NCBI GenBank assembly: GCA_023622515.1
Contig: JAMNZB010000007.1
Span: forward strand, 1 to 64,000
DNA length: 64,000 nt
Direction: 5' to 3'
From: Bacillota bacterium
GTDB taxonomy: Bacteria; Bacillota; Clostridia; Saccharofermentanales; DTU023
The translations under genes were made by a program, and so were the position numbers. Position 1 is the stretch's first letter, and the number at the start of each line of letters is the position of its first letter. Below the pieces are notes generated by a model. It made no database searches. It was not told where the DNA came from and saw nothing but the letters and a program-made list of their open reading frames with translations. Positions 43,965 to 52,791 of the stretch are shown one piece after another.

Positions 43965-44288
43965 ATGGCGAAAAGAAAGGCAAAGAGAAAAGAGCCTAGA
44001 GCAATAAAAAAGGAAGATAATGTCCTGGCTGTTATTACCGATGAGGCGAACGGCCAGGAGTATTATGTTTCCATTATTGATGTCTTTGAGTTTCGTAATC
44101 AAGAGTATAGTGTGATGTACCACTATCGCCCCGATTCGGCCAAGGGCCATGAACCGGAAATTGTTTTGATGCGCAGTTATAGTGGAGAAGATGGGAACCG
44201 TTACTTTAGCTCTATCCGTAATCCGAAGGAGGTAGAGCTGGTTTTTGAACTCTTTTATCAGCGCTATCAAGAGGCTCAGCGCAGGTAG
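43965..44288 (+). CDS. DUF1292-related protein 2
   Basis: This 107-aa protein has a basic N-terminus (MAKRKAKRKEPR) and then a DUF1292-like body (EYYVSIIDVFEFRNQEYSVMYHY). It is a diverged paralogue of the acidic protein just upstream. The opposite charges of the two (acidic tail, basic head) could suit a paired complex; that is inference. Confidence 0.75.
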   Translation: MAKRKAKRKEPRAIKKEDNVLAVITDEANGQEYYVSIIDVFEFRNQEYSVMYHYRPDSAKGHEPEIVLMRSYSGEDGNRYFSSIRNPKEVELVFELFYQRYQEAQRR

Positions 44289-44294
44289 ATTGCT

Positions 44295-45137
44295 ATGAAG
44301 AAAAAGAAGACAATAAGCGTCTATCCCTTGCTTTTTATTTTTTTACACCTTATTGGGCTTATCGTAGCTAGCTTGCTTGCGGCTTTTCTTTTGGCCGGCG
44401 AGACGAAAACACAAGAGGCCGTGCATAATGCCCTGATGAGTTCAGATGCAAATAATCTGGGGTCCATCCTCGGAACACTCATTTTAGTCCCTCTTTTTTA
44501 CTTGTTTCTGCGTTGGCGGAAGAGGGAGAATCCTCAAATTTTTTTAAATAATAAACCTACGAAAAGGCAGTTTTTTACCTCAATGTTTTGGGTTTTTGCC
44601 GCCCAGGGCTTGGCCCTCTGCTGGCTCCTCTTCTTGGAATATGCCCAAGATTATTCAGAATATATTCGCTTACGTCTTGAACAATATAATCTTTTAATTA
44701 GTGGGATTGTCTCGGAGAATCAAAACATCTTGCTCATGGTGCTGGCCACTTCCGTTTTTGTTCCTTTGCTTGAGGAACTCCTATACCGGGGGATTGTTTT
44801 AGGCGAACTTAGAAGAACTTTTTCCGACCGTGTTTCCTTGATTATTCAAGCCGCTATCTTCGGCCTGGTTCACGGAAATTTTGTTCAGTCGGTATACGCC
44901 TTTGTTTTGGCTCTGGTAATCGGCTATATTTACCTTAAATGGGAGAGTTTCATACTCTGCTTCTCGGTTCATGCTGTTTTTAATTTTTTAGGTGGTGCCC
45001 TGCCTCAGATTTTGCCGGAGCAGTCGATTCTGCTTCAGTTCATCAATGCTTTGCAATTCATCTCACTTGTTTTAGTCGGGTTATATCTTCTCTTTTCCCT
45101 GGCAAAGGATAAAGGTGGGCAAGATTATGTTCCGTAG
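44295..45137 (+). CDS. CPBP-family intramembrane metalloprotease
   Basis: This 280-aa protein has about eight membrane helices and the Abi/CPBP motifs: EELLYRG (EExxxR, about 156), FGLVHGN (His, about 192) and HAVFNF (about 228). In bacteria these proteins act as membrane proteases or in peptide/bacteriocin self-protection. The substrate is unknown. Six bases separate it from the DUF1292 gene, and its end overlaps the start of the next gene by 11 bp, so these are one operon. Confidence 0.88.
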   Translation: MKKKKTISVYPLLFIFLHLIGLIVASLLAAFLLAGETKTQEAVHNALMSSDANNLGSILGTLILVPLFYLFLRWRKRENPQIFLNNKPTKRQFFTSMFWVFAAQGLALCWLLFLEYAQDYSEYIRLRLEQYNLLISGIVSENQNILLMVLATSVFVPLLEELLYRGIVLGELRRTFSDRVSLIIQAAIFGLVHGNFVQSVYAFVLALVIGYIYLKWESFILCFSVHAVFNFLGGALPQILPEQSILLQFINALQFISLVLVGLYLLFSLAKDKGGQDYVP

Positions 45138-48100
45138 GATTTTTGGTGTACGCTTTAAAAAGACTTCGCTTCTTGTCCTTGCCTTGTGCCTTATTTTTAT
45201 ATCCATCCCGGTTTTGTTTATCCTTCGTGCAGCACAAAAACAATTAGCCGAGGAAGATGTTTTAGATATTTCATTTGGTGCAAGCAATGAGCGGCAAGTC
45301 GTATCAGGTACAGGCATAAACCTGACTTCCCTGGGGAGCGAAAACTTGCTCCTTAACGGGAGCTTTGAGCCACTTGTCTATCGAAAAGAATATACGGTCT
45401 ATTCCGGAGATAATAAAACCCTGCTCCTTGCTGAAAATGATGAGCGAAACGGGAAAAACAAACAGATCCCTTTAGATGATTTTTTTACAGGGGCAAAAGT
45501 TGAAATATCAACCAGCCAGCAAGGGGAGAGGAGGGTAAAAAAGGTTAGCGAAATTGAGCAAATTGTTCCGGAGATTATTTCCGGCCTCCACCCCTACTCC
45601 TTCCCCCCGGATAGCCCGAAGGCATATAAATGGACGGCTGTCTTTGAACAGCAAAGAGAGTCGGGATCGCAAATATTTCTTGGTGCCAGTGATGGTTATA
45701 TCCTAAGTAATGCTACAGGCTCAATGTTTTTCTTGCGCCTGCCCTCGAGAAAAGATGTAAAAGACATTATGTCCTGGGGGGATGATATTCTTGTTTTAGA
45801 TGAACAAGGAGGGCTTTTTCTCTATTCCCCGGATACAGCAATGTTTTTACCTCTGTTTACAGAGTGGGGGGAGAAAATTACAAACATAGCCAGTAGCCAA
45901 TCTGCCGCTGACAGCAATAAACTTTTCCTCCTGACAGATAAGGGAGACCTGTATCTTACGAGAGACTTGGAGACAAGAGAGCGTATTCGACCCTCGCGGA
46001 CCACAAAAGGGGAGGCTGTATACAATAGACAAGGGCAAATTTTCTTGCTGTCAAAAGAGAATGCTCTTTTTCAAATTACAGACGAAACAAACTGGAAAGA
46101 GATCTTTGTTTTCCCGGAAAATTTTCATCTTCGAGATTTAGACTTATGGCAAAATACAGCCCTCTTTCTAAGTAAAAGAGGAGAACTAATTTTTTACGAT
46201 TTGACGAGTAAAATTGCTTCTCCACTTCCTCTTTCCTCTGAGAAAGCAGAAGCTGATAACCCTGATAAGGCTGAAAAGAGGCATAAGAGTGAACCGGCAG
46301 ATTATGTTTCATCCCCAACTTCACCCCTGGCTCGGAATAAAGTAAAGACCCTGCCGGAAGGGATTCTCAGTTTAGAAGAAGCAGCAAGTATTCCCTTTAA
46401 AGACATCTCCTTGGTTTCTGACCGGCATCTTTTTGTTATTAATGAGCCGGGCCAGCTTCTCGAAAGTAAAGATGCCGGAAAGACCTGGCTTGTCCATGGA
46501 GGTGAGAACTTTTTTGAGAAACTTTCCTTTGTCTATATCACGGAAGATAAGAGCTTGCTCTTGGGCAATGAAAATGGCCTCTTAGCTAGTGCCCTTTTAG
46601 GGGCTAGCCTTACCCTGTCTTCCCCCTTAGAGGAAGATATTTTTGAAGCCGGAGATACTGTTCGCTTGGAAAAGCATTCTCCCTTGCCCTGGCAGAGGAT
46701 GAGAGATTTGGATGAAAATATGGCCTGGCAGGGTCACCGCAATCTCGCGGGCGAGGCTATTGTAGGTGACTGGTATGTGGCGCAGAACACCCTTGCTTTT
46801 CCACGTATAGAAAGTCCGGGTTCCCCCTCCGGTAAAGCCGCTTTGTTTTTGCAAAAAAATCTTTATTCAGGCAGGGATGCTCCCCAGCTCTTGCGTGGAA
46901 TCTACGGGAATACTCTTCTGGAAAATACTCTGCCGGCTGCAAAGGAGAGTTTGCGTCTAGTCCATAAATTAAGTGATGAATCGCTCAATTTAATGCAAGG
47001 AAATTCCGCTTTCGAATTAATCTTCTGGGCAAAAGCCGATTGCGATGAAGCCCAAGTAGATCTTGCACTGACCGCCCCTAATATGCCCAATGACCCGGTA
47101 AAACGCTATCTCAGTAAAGAGTGGAAAGAATATTCTGTTGTTTTTATCATCCCTTGGTCAGTAGCGGAACGCAGTGACCTACGGGTTATATTTGATTTTC
47201 TGGATTGCGAAGAAGCTTCTGTTGACCGTGTTCGCTTAAGAAAAATCGAAGAGGAAAGCCCCTATAAGGTTGATTTGGAGAAGATTCAAACCCTTTCTCC
47301 TTTAGTTATTCGGCTGGCCTATTTACAAATCGGTGAAAGTCTCTTGCCGAGTGAGTTTTATTTTGAAGAGGAAAGCCAATATATTTTTGGTGATGATGGC
47401 AGCCTGCACAATATATATTCCGGGACCCTGAATGATACCGTAAAACTATTACAACAGGCAGGAGCCCAGCCCTGGTTGTGTATCGGCTCCAGTGTAAGAG
47501 AGGCAGAACTGCGGCATATCATGCAATATCTTTTTGGTTCCAGGCAATCTGAATATGGCTTGCTTCGCGTACAAGGCGGTACCTTGTCACGCTGGAATGA
47601 GCTTTTTGATACGATTTATATTGAGTTTTCGGAACTGGATACAGCTTATTTCAATTCCGATAGTGAGCGCCAGCTTTTTGTTGACTGGGCTATCAGTATA
47701 ATATCCTCTACACCGGAATATGCTCAGGTACGCAATCAAGTTGTTTTTGTTGACGGTATGCAGTATCAAGATGGAGTTATGCTTTCTTCCGCAGATACGC
47801 ATGCCAGTGATTTTGGCCTGCCTGTCAAAGTAAGTTCAAAGCGTAACTTAGATTATGCTATGAGCCAAAAATATGATAATTTCTTGCGTGACCCGATGCG
47901 TGCCCTTTCCTTGCGGCCTGAAATTTTCCGCAGCTTCCCGGCCGGCGAGAATAACTTGCGCTTGGCCGACTATATGGCACAAATGCTTCACGGATTGGGA
48001 AAAGAGGTGAGCTTTACCTTGCTGAATGTGGGCCGGTCAAGTCATCCTTTTTCTTTTGACTTATTAACCGGCATCTTTTATTCCTTGGATAATATTTCCG

Positions 48101-48381
48101 GCATGGCCCCTTATACAATACGTGTTGAAGGCACTGCGGAGACAGAGGAGTGCCCGGTCGTTGCCTTCGCTTATGGCAGTCGAGAAGAAAAGCGTCTTTT
48201 TATCCTTAATCTAGGTGATGAGGTAAGCCTTGTACGGATTTATGAGGCCGTGAATGATAAAACCCGCCTGCGCGAGTATGATGCGGCAGGCATCCTTTTA
48301 ACCGAACGTAAGATGACCAGAAGAGATGGGACTTTAGCTCTTTTGCCGGGAGCGATGATGGTTATAGAGTATAATGAATGA
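45127..48381 (+). CDS. Large membrane-anchored extracytoplasmic protein, glycosidase-like C-terminal half
   Basis: This 1084-aa protein has a basic N-terminus and a membrane helix (about 12-32), with the rest outside. Residues about 140-500 look like a beta-propeller; one blade contains SKDAGKTWLVHG, a BNR/sialidase-type Asp box. Residues about 560-705 resemble a carbohydrate-binding jelly roll. Residues about 720-955 have an alpha/beta-barrel feel (PWLCIGS, FDTIYIEFSELD, NQVVFVDGMQ), and the end is a beta-sandwich (VAFAYGSREEKRLFILNLGD ... ALLPGAMMVIEYNE, core LFILNLGD) as in family GH glycosidases. I could not assign a GH family or catalytic acids. GTG 45115 is an alternative start. It is coupled to the CPBP protease. 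Confidence 0.7.
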   Translation: MFRRIFGVRFKKTSLLVLALCLIFISIPVLFILRAAQKQLAEEDVLDISFGASNERQVVSGTGINLTSLGSENLLLNGSFEPLVYRKEYTVYSGDNKTLLLAENDERNGKNKQIPLDDFFTGAKVEISTSQQGERRVKKVSEIEQIVPEIISGLHPYSFPPDSPKAYKWTAVFEQQRESGSQIFLGASDGYILSNATGSMFFLRLPSRKDVKDIMSWGDDILVLDEQGGLFLYSPDTAMFLPLFTEWGEKITNIASSQSAADSNKLFLLTDKGDLYLTRDLETRERIRPSRTTKGEAVYNRQGQIFLLSKENALFQITDETNWKEIFVFPENFHLRDLDLWQNTALFLSKRGELIFYDLTSKIASPLPLSSEKAEADNPDKAEKRHKSEPADYVSSPTSPLARNKVKTLPEGILSLEEAASIPFKDISLVSDRHLFVINEPGQLLESKDAGKTWLVHGGENFFEKLSFVYITEDKSLLLGNENGLLASALLGASLTLSSPLEEDIFEAGDTVRLEKHSPLPWQRMRDLDENMAWQGHRNLAGEAIVGDWYVAQNTLAFPRIESPGSPSGKAALFLQKNLYSGRDAPQLLRGIYGNTLLENTLPAAKESLRLVHKLSDESLNLMQGNSAFELIFWAKADCDEAQVDLALTAPNMPNDPVKRYLSKEWKEYSVVFIIPWSVAERSDLRVIFDFLDCEEASVDRVRLRKIEEESPYKVDLEKIQTLSPLVIRLAYLQIGESLLPSEFYFEEESQYIFGDDGSLHNIYSGTLNDTVKLLQQAGAQPWLCIGSSVREAELRHIMQYLFGSRQSEYGLLRVQGGTLSRWNELFDTIYIEFSELDTAYFNSDSERQLFVDWAISIISSTPEYAQVRNQVVFVDGMQYQDGVMLSSADTHASDFGLPVKVSSKRNLDYAMSQKYDNFLRDPMRALSLRPEIFRSFPAGENNLRLADYMAQMLHGLGKEVSFTLLNVGRSSHPFSFDLLTGIFYSLDNISGMAPYTIRVEGTAETEECPVVAFAYGSREEKRLFILNLGDEVSLVRIYEAVNDKTRLREYDAAGILLTERKMTRRDGTLALLPGAMMVIEYNE

Positions 48382-48470
48382 AAAATGGCCTGAATTTTGA
48401 AGAATGCAAGGCTATGATATCGTTTAGGAACGAGAGCTAAGAAGCAAATTGAGGGGAAAGAGAGGAATAA

Positions 48471-49676
48471 ATGGCAATTAATTTTACCAGCTTATATTAC
48501 CGTAATCCTTATTGCTCGGAGTTTGAGGCGGAAGTTCTCCGCTGCGAGGGACCAAATAAAAAAGGTGAATACCAGATCATCCTTTCTGACTCGGCCTTTT
48601 ATCCTGAAGGCGGAGGGCAGCCCGGAGATCGTGGACGCCTTGGCCATGTGCGGGTCTTGGACACTCGATTTATTTATGATGAGCATGTACATATTTGTGA
48701 TGGCTCCCTTAGCCCCGGTCAAAAGGTCCGGGGGCGGCTTGATTTTGAGCGGCGCTTCGATTTTATGCAACAACATTCCGGTGAGCACCTTTTATCCGGC
48801 CTGGCAAAAGAACACTATGGGGCAACAAATGTCGGCTTTCATATTAATGAATTTGAAATGACCCTTGATTTTGATAAGGAAATTAGTGAGCAAGATGCCC
48901 TCTTTCTGGAGGATAGAGCGAATGAGATTGTTTTTAAAAATCTTGATATTGATATTCTTTTTCCGGAAGAGAAGCTGTTAATAGACCTGGATTACCGCAG
49001 TAAAATTGACTTATCGGGCCCCGTCCGTATCGTTCATATTGCCGGTGTCGATGACTGTGCCTGTTGTGGAACCCATGTTAAAAAAACAGGGGAAATCGGT
49101 CTTGTTAAACTCGTTGATATGATTAAATATAAGGGCGGAGTCCGCATTACTTGCCTTTGCGGGAGGAGGGCGCTCAAAGACTATCGCCGGCTTGCCGAAC
49201 AAGCCGCCGGTATTTCGCAGGCTTTTTCTCTTAATTCCCGCGAACTCATGCCTGATCTAGCCCGCAGCTTGGACAAAATCTCCGCCTTGGAGGAAAGTCT
49301 GAAAAAACGTAATGAGGAGCTGGTGGACATTCTTTCTGGTCTGGCCAAAGGGCAGTACCTTCTCTGGTTTGACCCTACTTTAGATAAGAAAACACAAAAA
49401 GTAGTTGCCAAGTATGCTGCAGAAGCGGGGCTGGCTGCCTGCTTTTCTTTTATTCCCTTAGATCAGGATGGGGCAGAAAATCAATTTCGCTATGTATTTT
49501 ACTCCCCTGAAGCCCCCTTAGATTCTGTGCAAAAAGCTTTGAGTAAAGCCTTCCCTGTACGCGGGGGAGGGCGAGGCGGATTTTTCCAGGGACAGGTTGA
49601 AGCCGCTTATGACGAACTCTGTGCTTTCTTTGTGCAAGAATTTGGCCCTGAACTTTTCATTTGGCCCAAGAACTAA
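48471..49676 (+). CDS. Alanyl-tRNA editing protein AlaX (long, with DHHA1)
   Basis: This 401-aa protein matches the long AlaX form: an N-terminal AlaRS-like second-additional domain (FYPEGGGQPGDRG), the editing site with HSGEH (His102, His106) and CACCGTH (Cys198, His202), and a C-terminal DHHA1 domain ending in RGGGRGGFFQGQ. It hydrolyses mischarged Ser- or Gly-tRNA-Ala. GGGAAAGAGAGGAATAA precedes the ATG. It stands between two unrecognised genes. Confidence 0.92.
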   Translation: MAINFTSLYYRNPYCSEFEAEVLRCEGPNKKGEYQIILSDSAFYPEGGGQPGDRGRLGHVRVLDTRFIYDEHVHICDGSLSPGQKVRGRLDFERRFDFMQQHSGEHLLSGLAKEHYGATNVGFHINEFEMTLDFDKEISEQDALFLEDRANEIVFKNLDIDILFPEEKLLIDLDYRSKIDLSGPVRIVHIAGVDDCACCGTHVKKTGEIGLVKLVDMIKYKGGVRITCLCGRRALKDYRRLAEQAAGISQAFSLNSRELMPDLARSLDKISALEESLKKRNEELVDILSGLAKGQYLLWFDPTLDKKTQKVVAKYAAEAGLAACFSFIPLDQDGAENQFRYVFYSPEAPLDSVQKALSKAFPVRGGGRGGFFQGQVEAAYDELCAFFVQEFGPELFIWPKN

Positions 49677-49788
49677 GAAGTCACACAAGGGGCTTGACGG
49701 CGACCGGTGGTTAGCGAAGGAATAAGACAATATAGATTTTACTCGATAGTGCACGAACTATAGGATGGCAAAAAACAAGGAGAAACTG

Positions 49789-50559
49789 ATGAAAGATAAA
49801 CGAAAAATTATTAGCGATATTATCCAGCAAGGGCTGATTTTATTTGCTTTGGGCCTGGCCCTGCTTTTCCTCTTTAAAGAAAGAGCGGCTCTTGACAATT
49901 TAGGCCCCTTTTCTTTTATGAAAATCGTCTTGTGGCTGGCGATTCTTCTTTTTCTTTTAGTTTTTATCGAGACAATTAGAAATCTGAGCTCCTCTTACCT
50001 GTTCCGGCGCTTTGATCCGGCTGATCCAGCTAGCTTGGAAGAATTGGCAAAAATAAAACGCTATCGTACATTTCGCCCTGTGAAAATCGATAAGGCCGGT
50101 GAAACTGCTGTTTTGCGCTATCTGCATGCTGTGCAGGCGAAGGGGTTTAAAGAAGTAGCAAGGCAAAGTTTCGGTATTGTTTTAGAGAAGGGGAAAAGTG
50201 CAGAACGTTTCATTATCATTTACAAGCCGATGCTTAATGTTATTATTGCTGACCGACATCTGAAAGAGGCATCAGAATATATTTTACGTACAAGAAATAC
50301 GCCTCGGAGGAATGCTATTCTCTTTGTTAGTGATATGGAGTCGGATACGGAAATGCTTTCCTCGGCTGTTTGCGCTGTTAATTTTGTCCCTAAATTAAGT
50401 CCCGGCCTTATTCTTATGCCTTATGTCTTGGATTTACGCCATGGCCGCCTCTTTTACCCGCAAGATCGTAGTGGGCAAAGTATCATGGATCTTCTCTATT
50501 TTCGTGAGCAGAGAAGAGAAATTATCGGCCATAGCAATTTTGCAGACCGTCGCAAATAG
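49789..50559 (+). CDS. Two-helix membrane protein of unknown family
   Basis: This 256-aa protein has two N-terminal membrane helices (about 10-29 and 42-62) and a soluble C-terminal part of about 190 residues (YLHAVQAKGFKEVARQSFGIVLEKG). I do not recognise a family. AGGAG six bases before ATG 49789 favours this start over the ATG at 49765, which has no SD. Eighty-seven bases later begins the metzincin-like gene, so the two may be a pair. Confidence 0.75.
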   Translation: MKDKRKIISDIIQQGLILFALGLALLFLFKERAALDNLGPFSFMKIVLWLAILLFLLVFIETIRNLSSSYLFRRFDPADPASLEELAKIKRYRTFRPVKIDKAGETAVLRYLHAVQAKGFKEVARQSFGIVLEKGKSAERFIIIYKPMLNVIIADRHLKEASEYILRTRNTPRRNAILFVSDMESDTEMLSSAVCAVNFVPKLSPGLILMPYVLDLRHGRLFYPQDRSGQSIMDLLYFREQRREIIGHSNFADRRK

Positions 50560-50646
50560 CCCGGGCCCTCTCCTAGCTTAATGCTGGCGAAGTGTTTTGA
50601 GAGCCCTTTTCCGGCTAAAAGTTTTTGCTCATTGAAGGTAAGGAAT

Positions 50647-51579
50647 ATGCTAAGAAAAAGCAAACAAGTCCCGGTTAGGATTGACTATGCTGAGAATAAT
50701 CTTCTTTTTCAGGTGCATTGGCTTGTTCAAACTAAAACAACGGATAGGCAAGAAATAGACTTATATATTCGCCTCATGGAAGAAGGCATTCGTAAATCTT
50801 GGGGCCCCACCCTGGACTTGACGGAAGACCTTTATCTTGCCCTTTGCCAACTTTTACAAAAAAGAGCCCCCCAAAGCCTTGAGGACTTTAAAAGAGATGT
50901 CCGGCGCAAGAGGGCAGAGGACCTCAGGCGTAGGCAAGAGCGGGCATATGGGTATTTAAATTCCGCCCTCCGCCAGCTTAAGGATAAGCGGAAGGCAGGG
51001 CCGCTCCCCCGGGTCAATTTTAATAATCCAACTATCAAGATAGGTATCCGCTTTATTTTCACAAGAGAATCTTTTGCAGGCAAGTATCCCCTATGGCGGT
51101 TTTTCAGGCGCTCTTTAGAGGGGGCAAGGCGCCCCCTGCTCATCTATATAAAATCTATGCGAATTGCTCCGGCCCATGTAAAAAGCAGTATTTTCCGAAG
51201 AGTTTGGGGCTTTTTTCGCGATGGGAAAATCATTAGTATAGGTTTTAACTGGCATCCCTTATACCCGGGTTTAATGTTTTTGCCTGCTAATCGTTCATCT
51301 AGTTACTTTAAAAAGCTTACTGCCCATGAATTTGGTCATATTATGGGCCTTTCTGATGCCTACAGCGCATGGTACAGGGCCTATGATGAATATGCCGGCT
51401 CGGAAAATTATTTGATGAACAGCAATGGTCATATTCAGGCGGAAGAGTGGCTATTGCTATTCAAAGCACAGAGCTGCGGTAAATTGAGCCACTTTCCCTA
51501 TCGTTTTGAAGGAAAAGGTTTTTGGCAAGGCCTGAAAAAAGAGTTGCGCTACTATATGAAAAAGATATTTCAGAAATAA
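50647..51579 (+). CDS. Cytoplasmic metzincin-like zinc metalloprotease
   Basis: This 310-aa protein has the extended zinc motif HEFGHIMGLSD (His227, Glu228, His231, Gly234, Asp237), the HExxHxxGxxD form in which Asp is the third ligand as in snapalysin-type metzincins, followed by NYLMN at 257 as a candidate Met-turn. The first 160 residues are rich in Lys/Arg and have no known domain. There is no signal peptide or membrane helix, unlike nearly all metzincins, so it is predicted cytoplasmic. ATG 50647 is preferred over the start at 50581 because GAAGGTAAGGA precedes it. Confidence 0.7.
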   Translation: MLRKSKQVPVRIDYAENNLLFQVHWLVQTKTTDRQEIDLYIRLMEEGIRKSWGPTLDLTEDLYLALCQLLQKRAPQSLEDFKRDVRRKRAEDLRRRQERAYGYLNSALRQLKDKRKAGPLPRVNFNNPTIKIGIRFIFTRESFAGKYPLWRFFRRSLEGARRPLLIYIKSMRIAPAHVKSSIFRRVWGFFRDGKIISIGFNWHPLYPGLMFLPANRSSSYFKKLTAHEFGHIMGLSDAYSAWYRAYDEYAGSENYLMNSNGHIQAEEWLLLFKAQSCGKLSHFPYRFEGKGFWQGLKKELRYYMKKIFQK

Positions 51580-51922
51580 CTTTCGCCTGTGAAGTTATTG
51601 TCTGATAGCATGAGAAAATTGGAGAAATTGTGTTTTGGAATTCATTCATAGTTAAAACAACCAATAGTTTACAACTGACTCAACTACAGGTAGGGCGAGA
51701 GCCGGGAATTCAACGAGTGACCTATTCTCTTGGCAGCCGGAAAAATTTATTATCTAGTTGAGTAGTTTAGTAACCGGAGCTGAATAAGAGCAAAAAAAGC
51801 TATATCAGCTAAGAAGGATTTGGGGAAAGATTAAAATGATATACATTATAAGTTTGTTTCCCGGCCTATTACTAAAATACATACTGAGTGGAAAACAACG
51901 AAATCTAGGAGGAATTAAGCAC
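51580..51922 (+). other. Intergenic region without recognised genes
   Basis: This 343-bp gap holds short direct matches (AATTCA at 51638-51643 and 51707-51712; TTGAGTAG and AACTGACTC) but no tRNA, terminator or ORF of note. The SD AGGAGG of the XRE gene lies at its end (about 51908-51913). Confidence 0.4.
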
Positions 51923-52423
51923 ATGAACTATGAAGCATTAGGAAATAATATCAGCCGATACCGCAAGGCCAAAGGCATGACTCAAGAGAACTTGGCGGAA
52001 AAACTGGGTGTGTCGGCCCAGGCTGTTTCAAAATGGGAAAACGGACAGTCCTATCCCGATATCTCCCTTTTACCTGAACTAGCAAAGATTTTTCAGGTCA
52101 GTATGGATGACCTCTTCTCCTATGAACAAAAAAGTGAGGTCTTTCTTGTCCCGGAAAGTGAAAGAAAATCATTGGATGAGATGTTTCTGCGGGTCCGCGT
52201 ACATTCAAGTTCCGGTGATAAAGTTCAGGTTAATATGCCTGCCCCTCTTTTTAAGTTGGCCAGTCAAAGTGGAATGATTTCTTTCGGTTCAGAGGAGCAA
52301 AAAATAAATTTTTCTCAGATTGATTTTGACCAACTTTTTAAACTTATGGACCAGGGGGTTATGGGTAAGCTTGTAGAAGTTGAAACCGCGGACGGTGATA
52401 CTGTGGAAGTATATGTGGAGTAA
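51923..52423 (+). CDS. XRE-family regulator with C-terminal SHOCT-like/beta domain
   Basis: This 166-aa protein has an N-terminal helix-turn-helix (residues 5-60; MTQENLAEKLGVSAQAVSKWENG) and a C-terminal domain (about 85-166) of the pattern LRVRVHSSSGDKVQVNMP ... LVEVETADGDTVEVYVE. The next gene encodes this second domain alone. AGGAGG stands ten bases before ATG 51923, which removes 29 hydrophobic residues encoded by the longer frame. It probably regulates itself and its neighbour. Confidence 0.85.
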   Translation: MNYEALGNNISRYRKAKGMTQENLAEKLGVSAQAVSKWENGQSYPDISLLPELAKIFQVSMDDLFSYEQKSEVFLVPESERKSLDEMFLRVRVHSSSGDKVQVNMPAPLFKLASQSGMISFGSEEQKINFSQIDFDQLFKLMDQGVMGKLVEVETADGDTVEVYVE

Positions 52424-52468
52424 TGGAGTAAGGCTTAGTGGGGTTGCAAGCTAAATAAGGGAGGAAAT

Positions 52469-52744
52469 ATGAAGATAAAAATTCGGTCTGCAAATAAAAA
52501 TTTGACCCTGTTTTTACCAAACCGGCTCATTTTAAGTAATAATCTTTGGCGACTTGTTGGAAGATTCAATAAAGAGGCAGAGAGCAAAGAACAATTACCG
52601 GGCGGACAGGCCTTAGCTGCGCTTTCCGGTGAAGATATAAAGCTGGTCCGTTCCTGCCTTAAGCAAATGAAAAAGAAGTATCCGGGTTTAGCCTTGGTCG
52701 AAGTTTCCAGTCTGGACGGAACCGAAATAAAGGTATATCCTTAG
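52469..52744 (+). CDS. Stand-alone protein related to the XRE C-terminal domain
   Basis: This 91-aa protein (KIKIRSANKNLTLFLPNRLI ... LVEVSSLDGTEIKVYP) aligns by eye with the C-terminal 80 residues of the preceding XRE regulator: same opening strand pattern, a central helix pair, and the closing LVEV-DGT-V/I-VY strand. Its function is unknown; it may compete with or modify the regulator. GGGAGGAAAT precedes the ATG, and it lies 45 bp after the regulator. Confidence 0.75.
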   Translation: MKIKIRSANKNLTLFLPNRLILSNNLWRLVGRFNKEAESKEQLPGGQALAALSGEDIKLVRSCLKQMKKKYPGLALVEVSSLDGTEIKVYP

Positions 52745-52791
52745 CGAGGAAATTCTTTTGAGGATGGATAACATGATTTTAAGGAGGTCCC

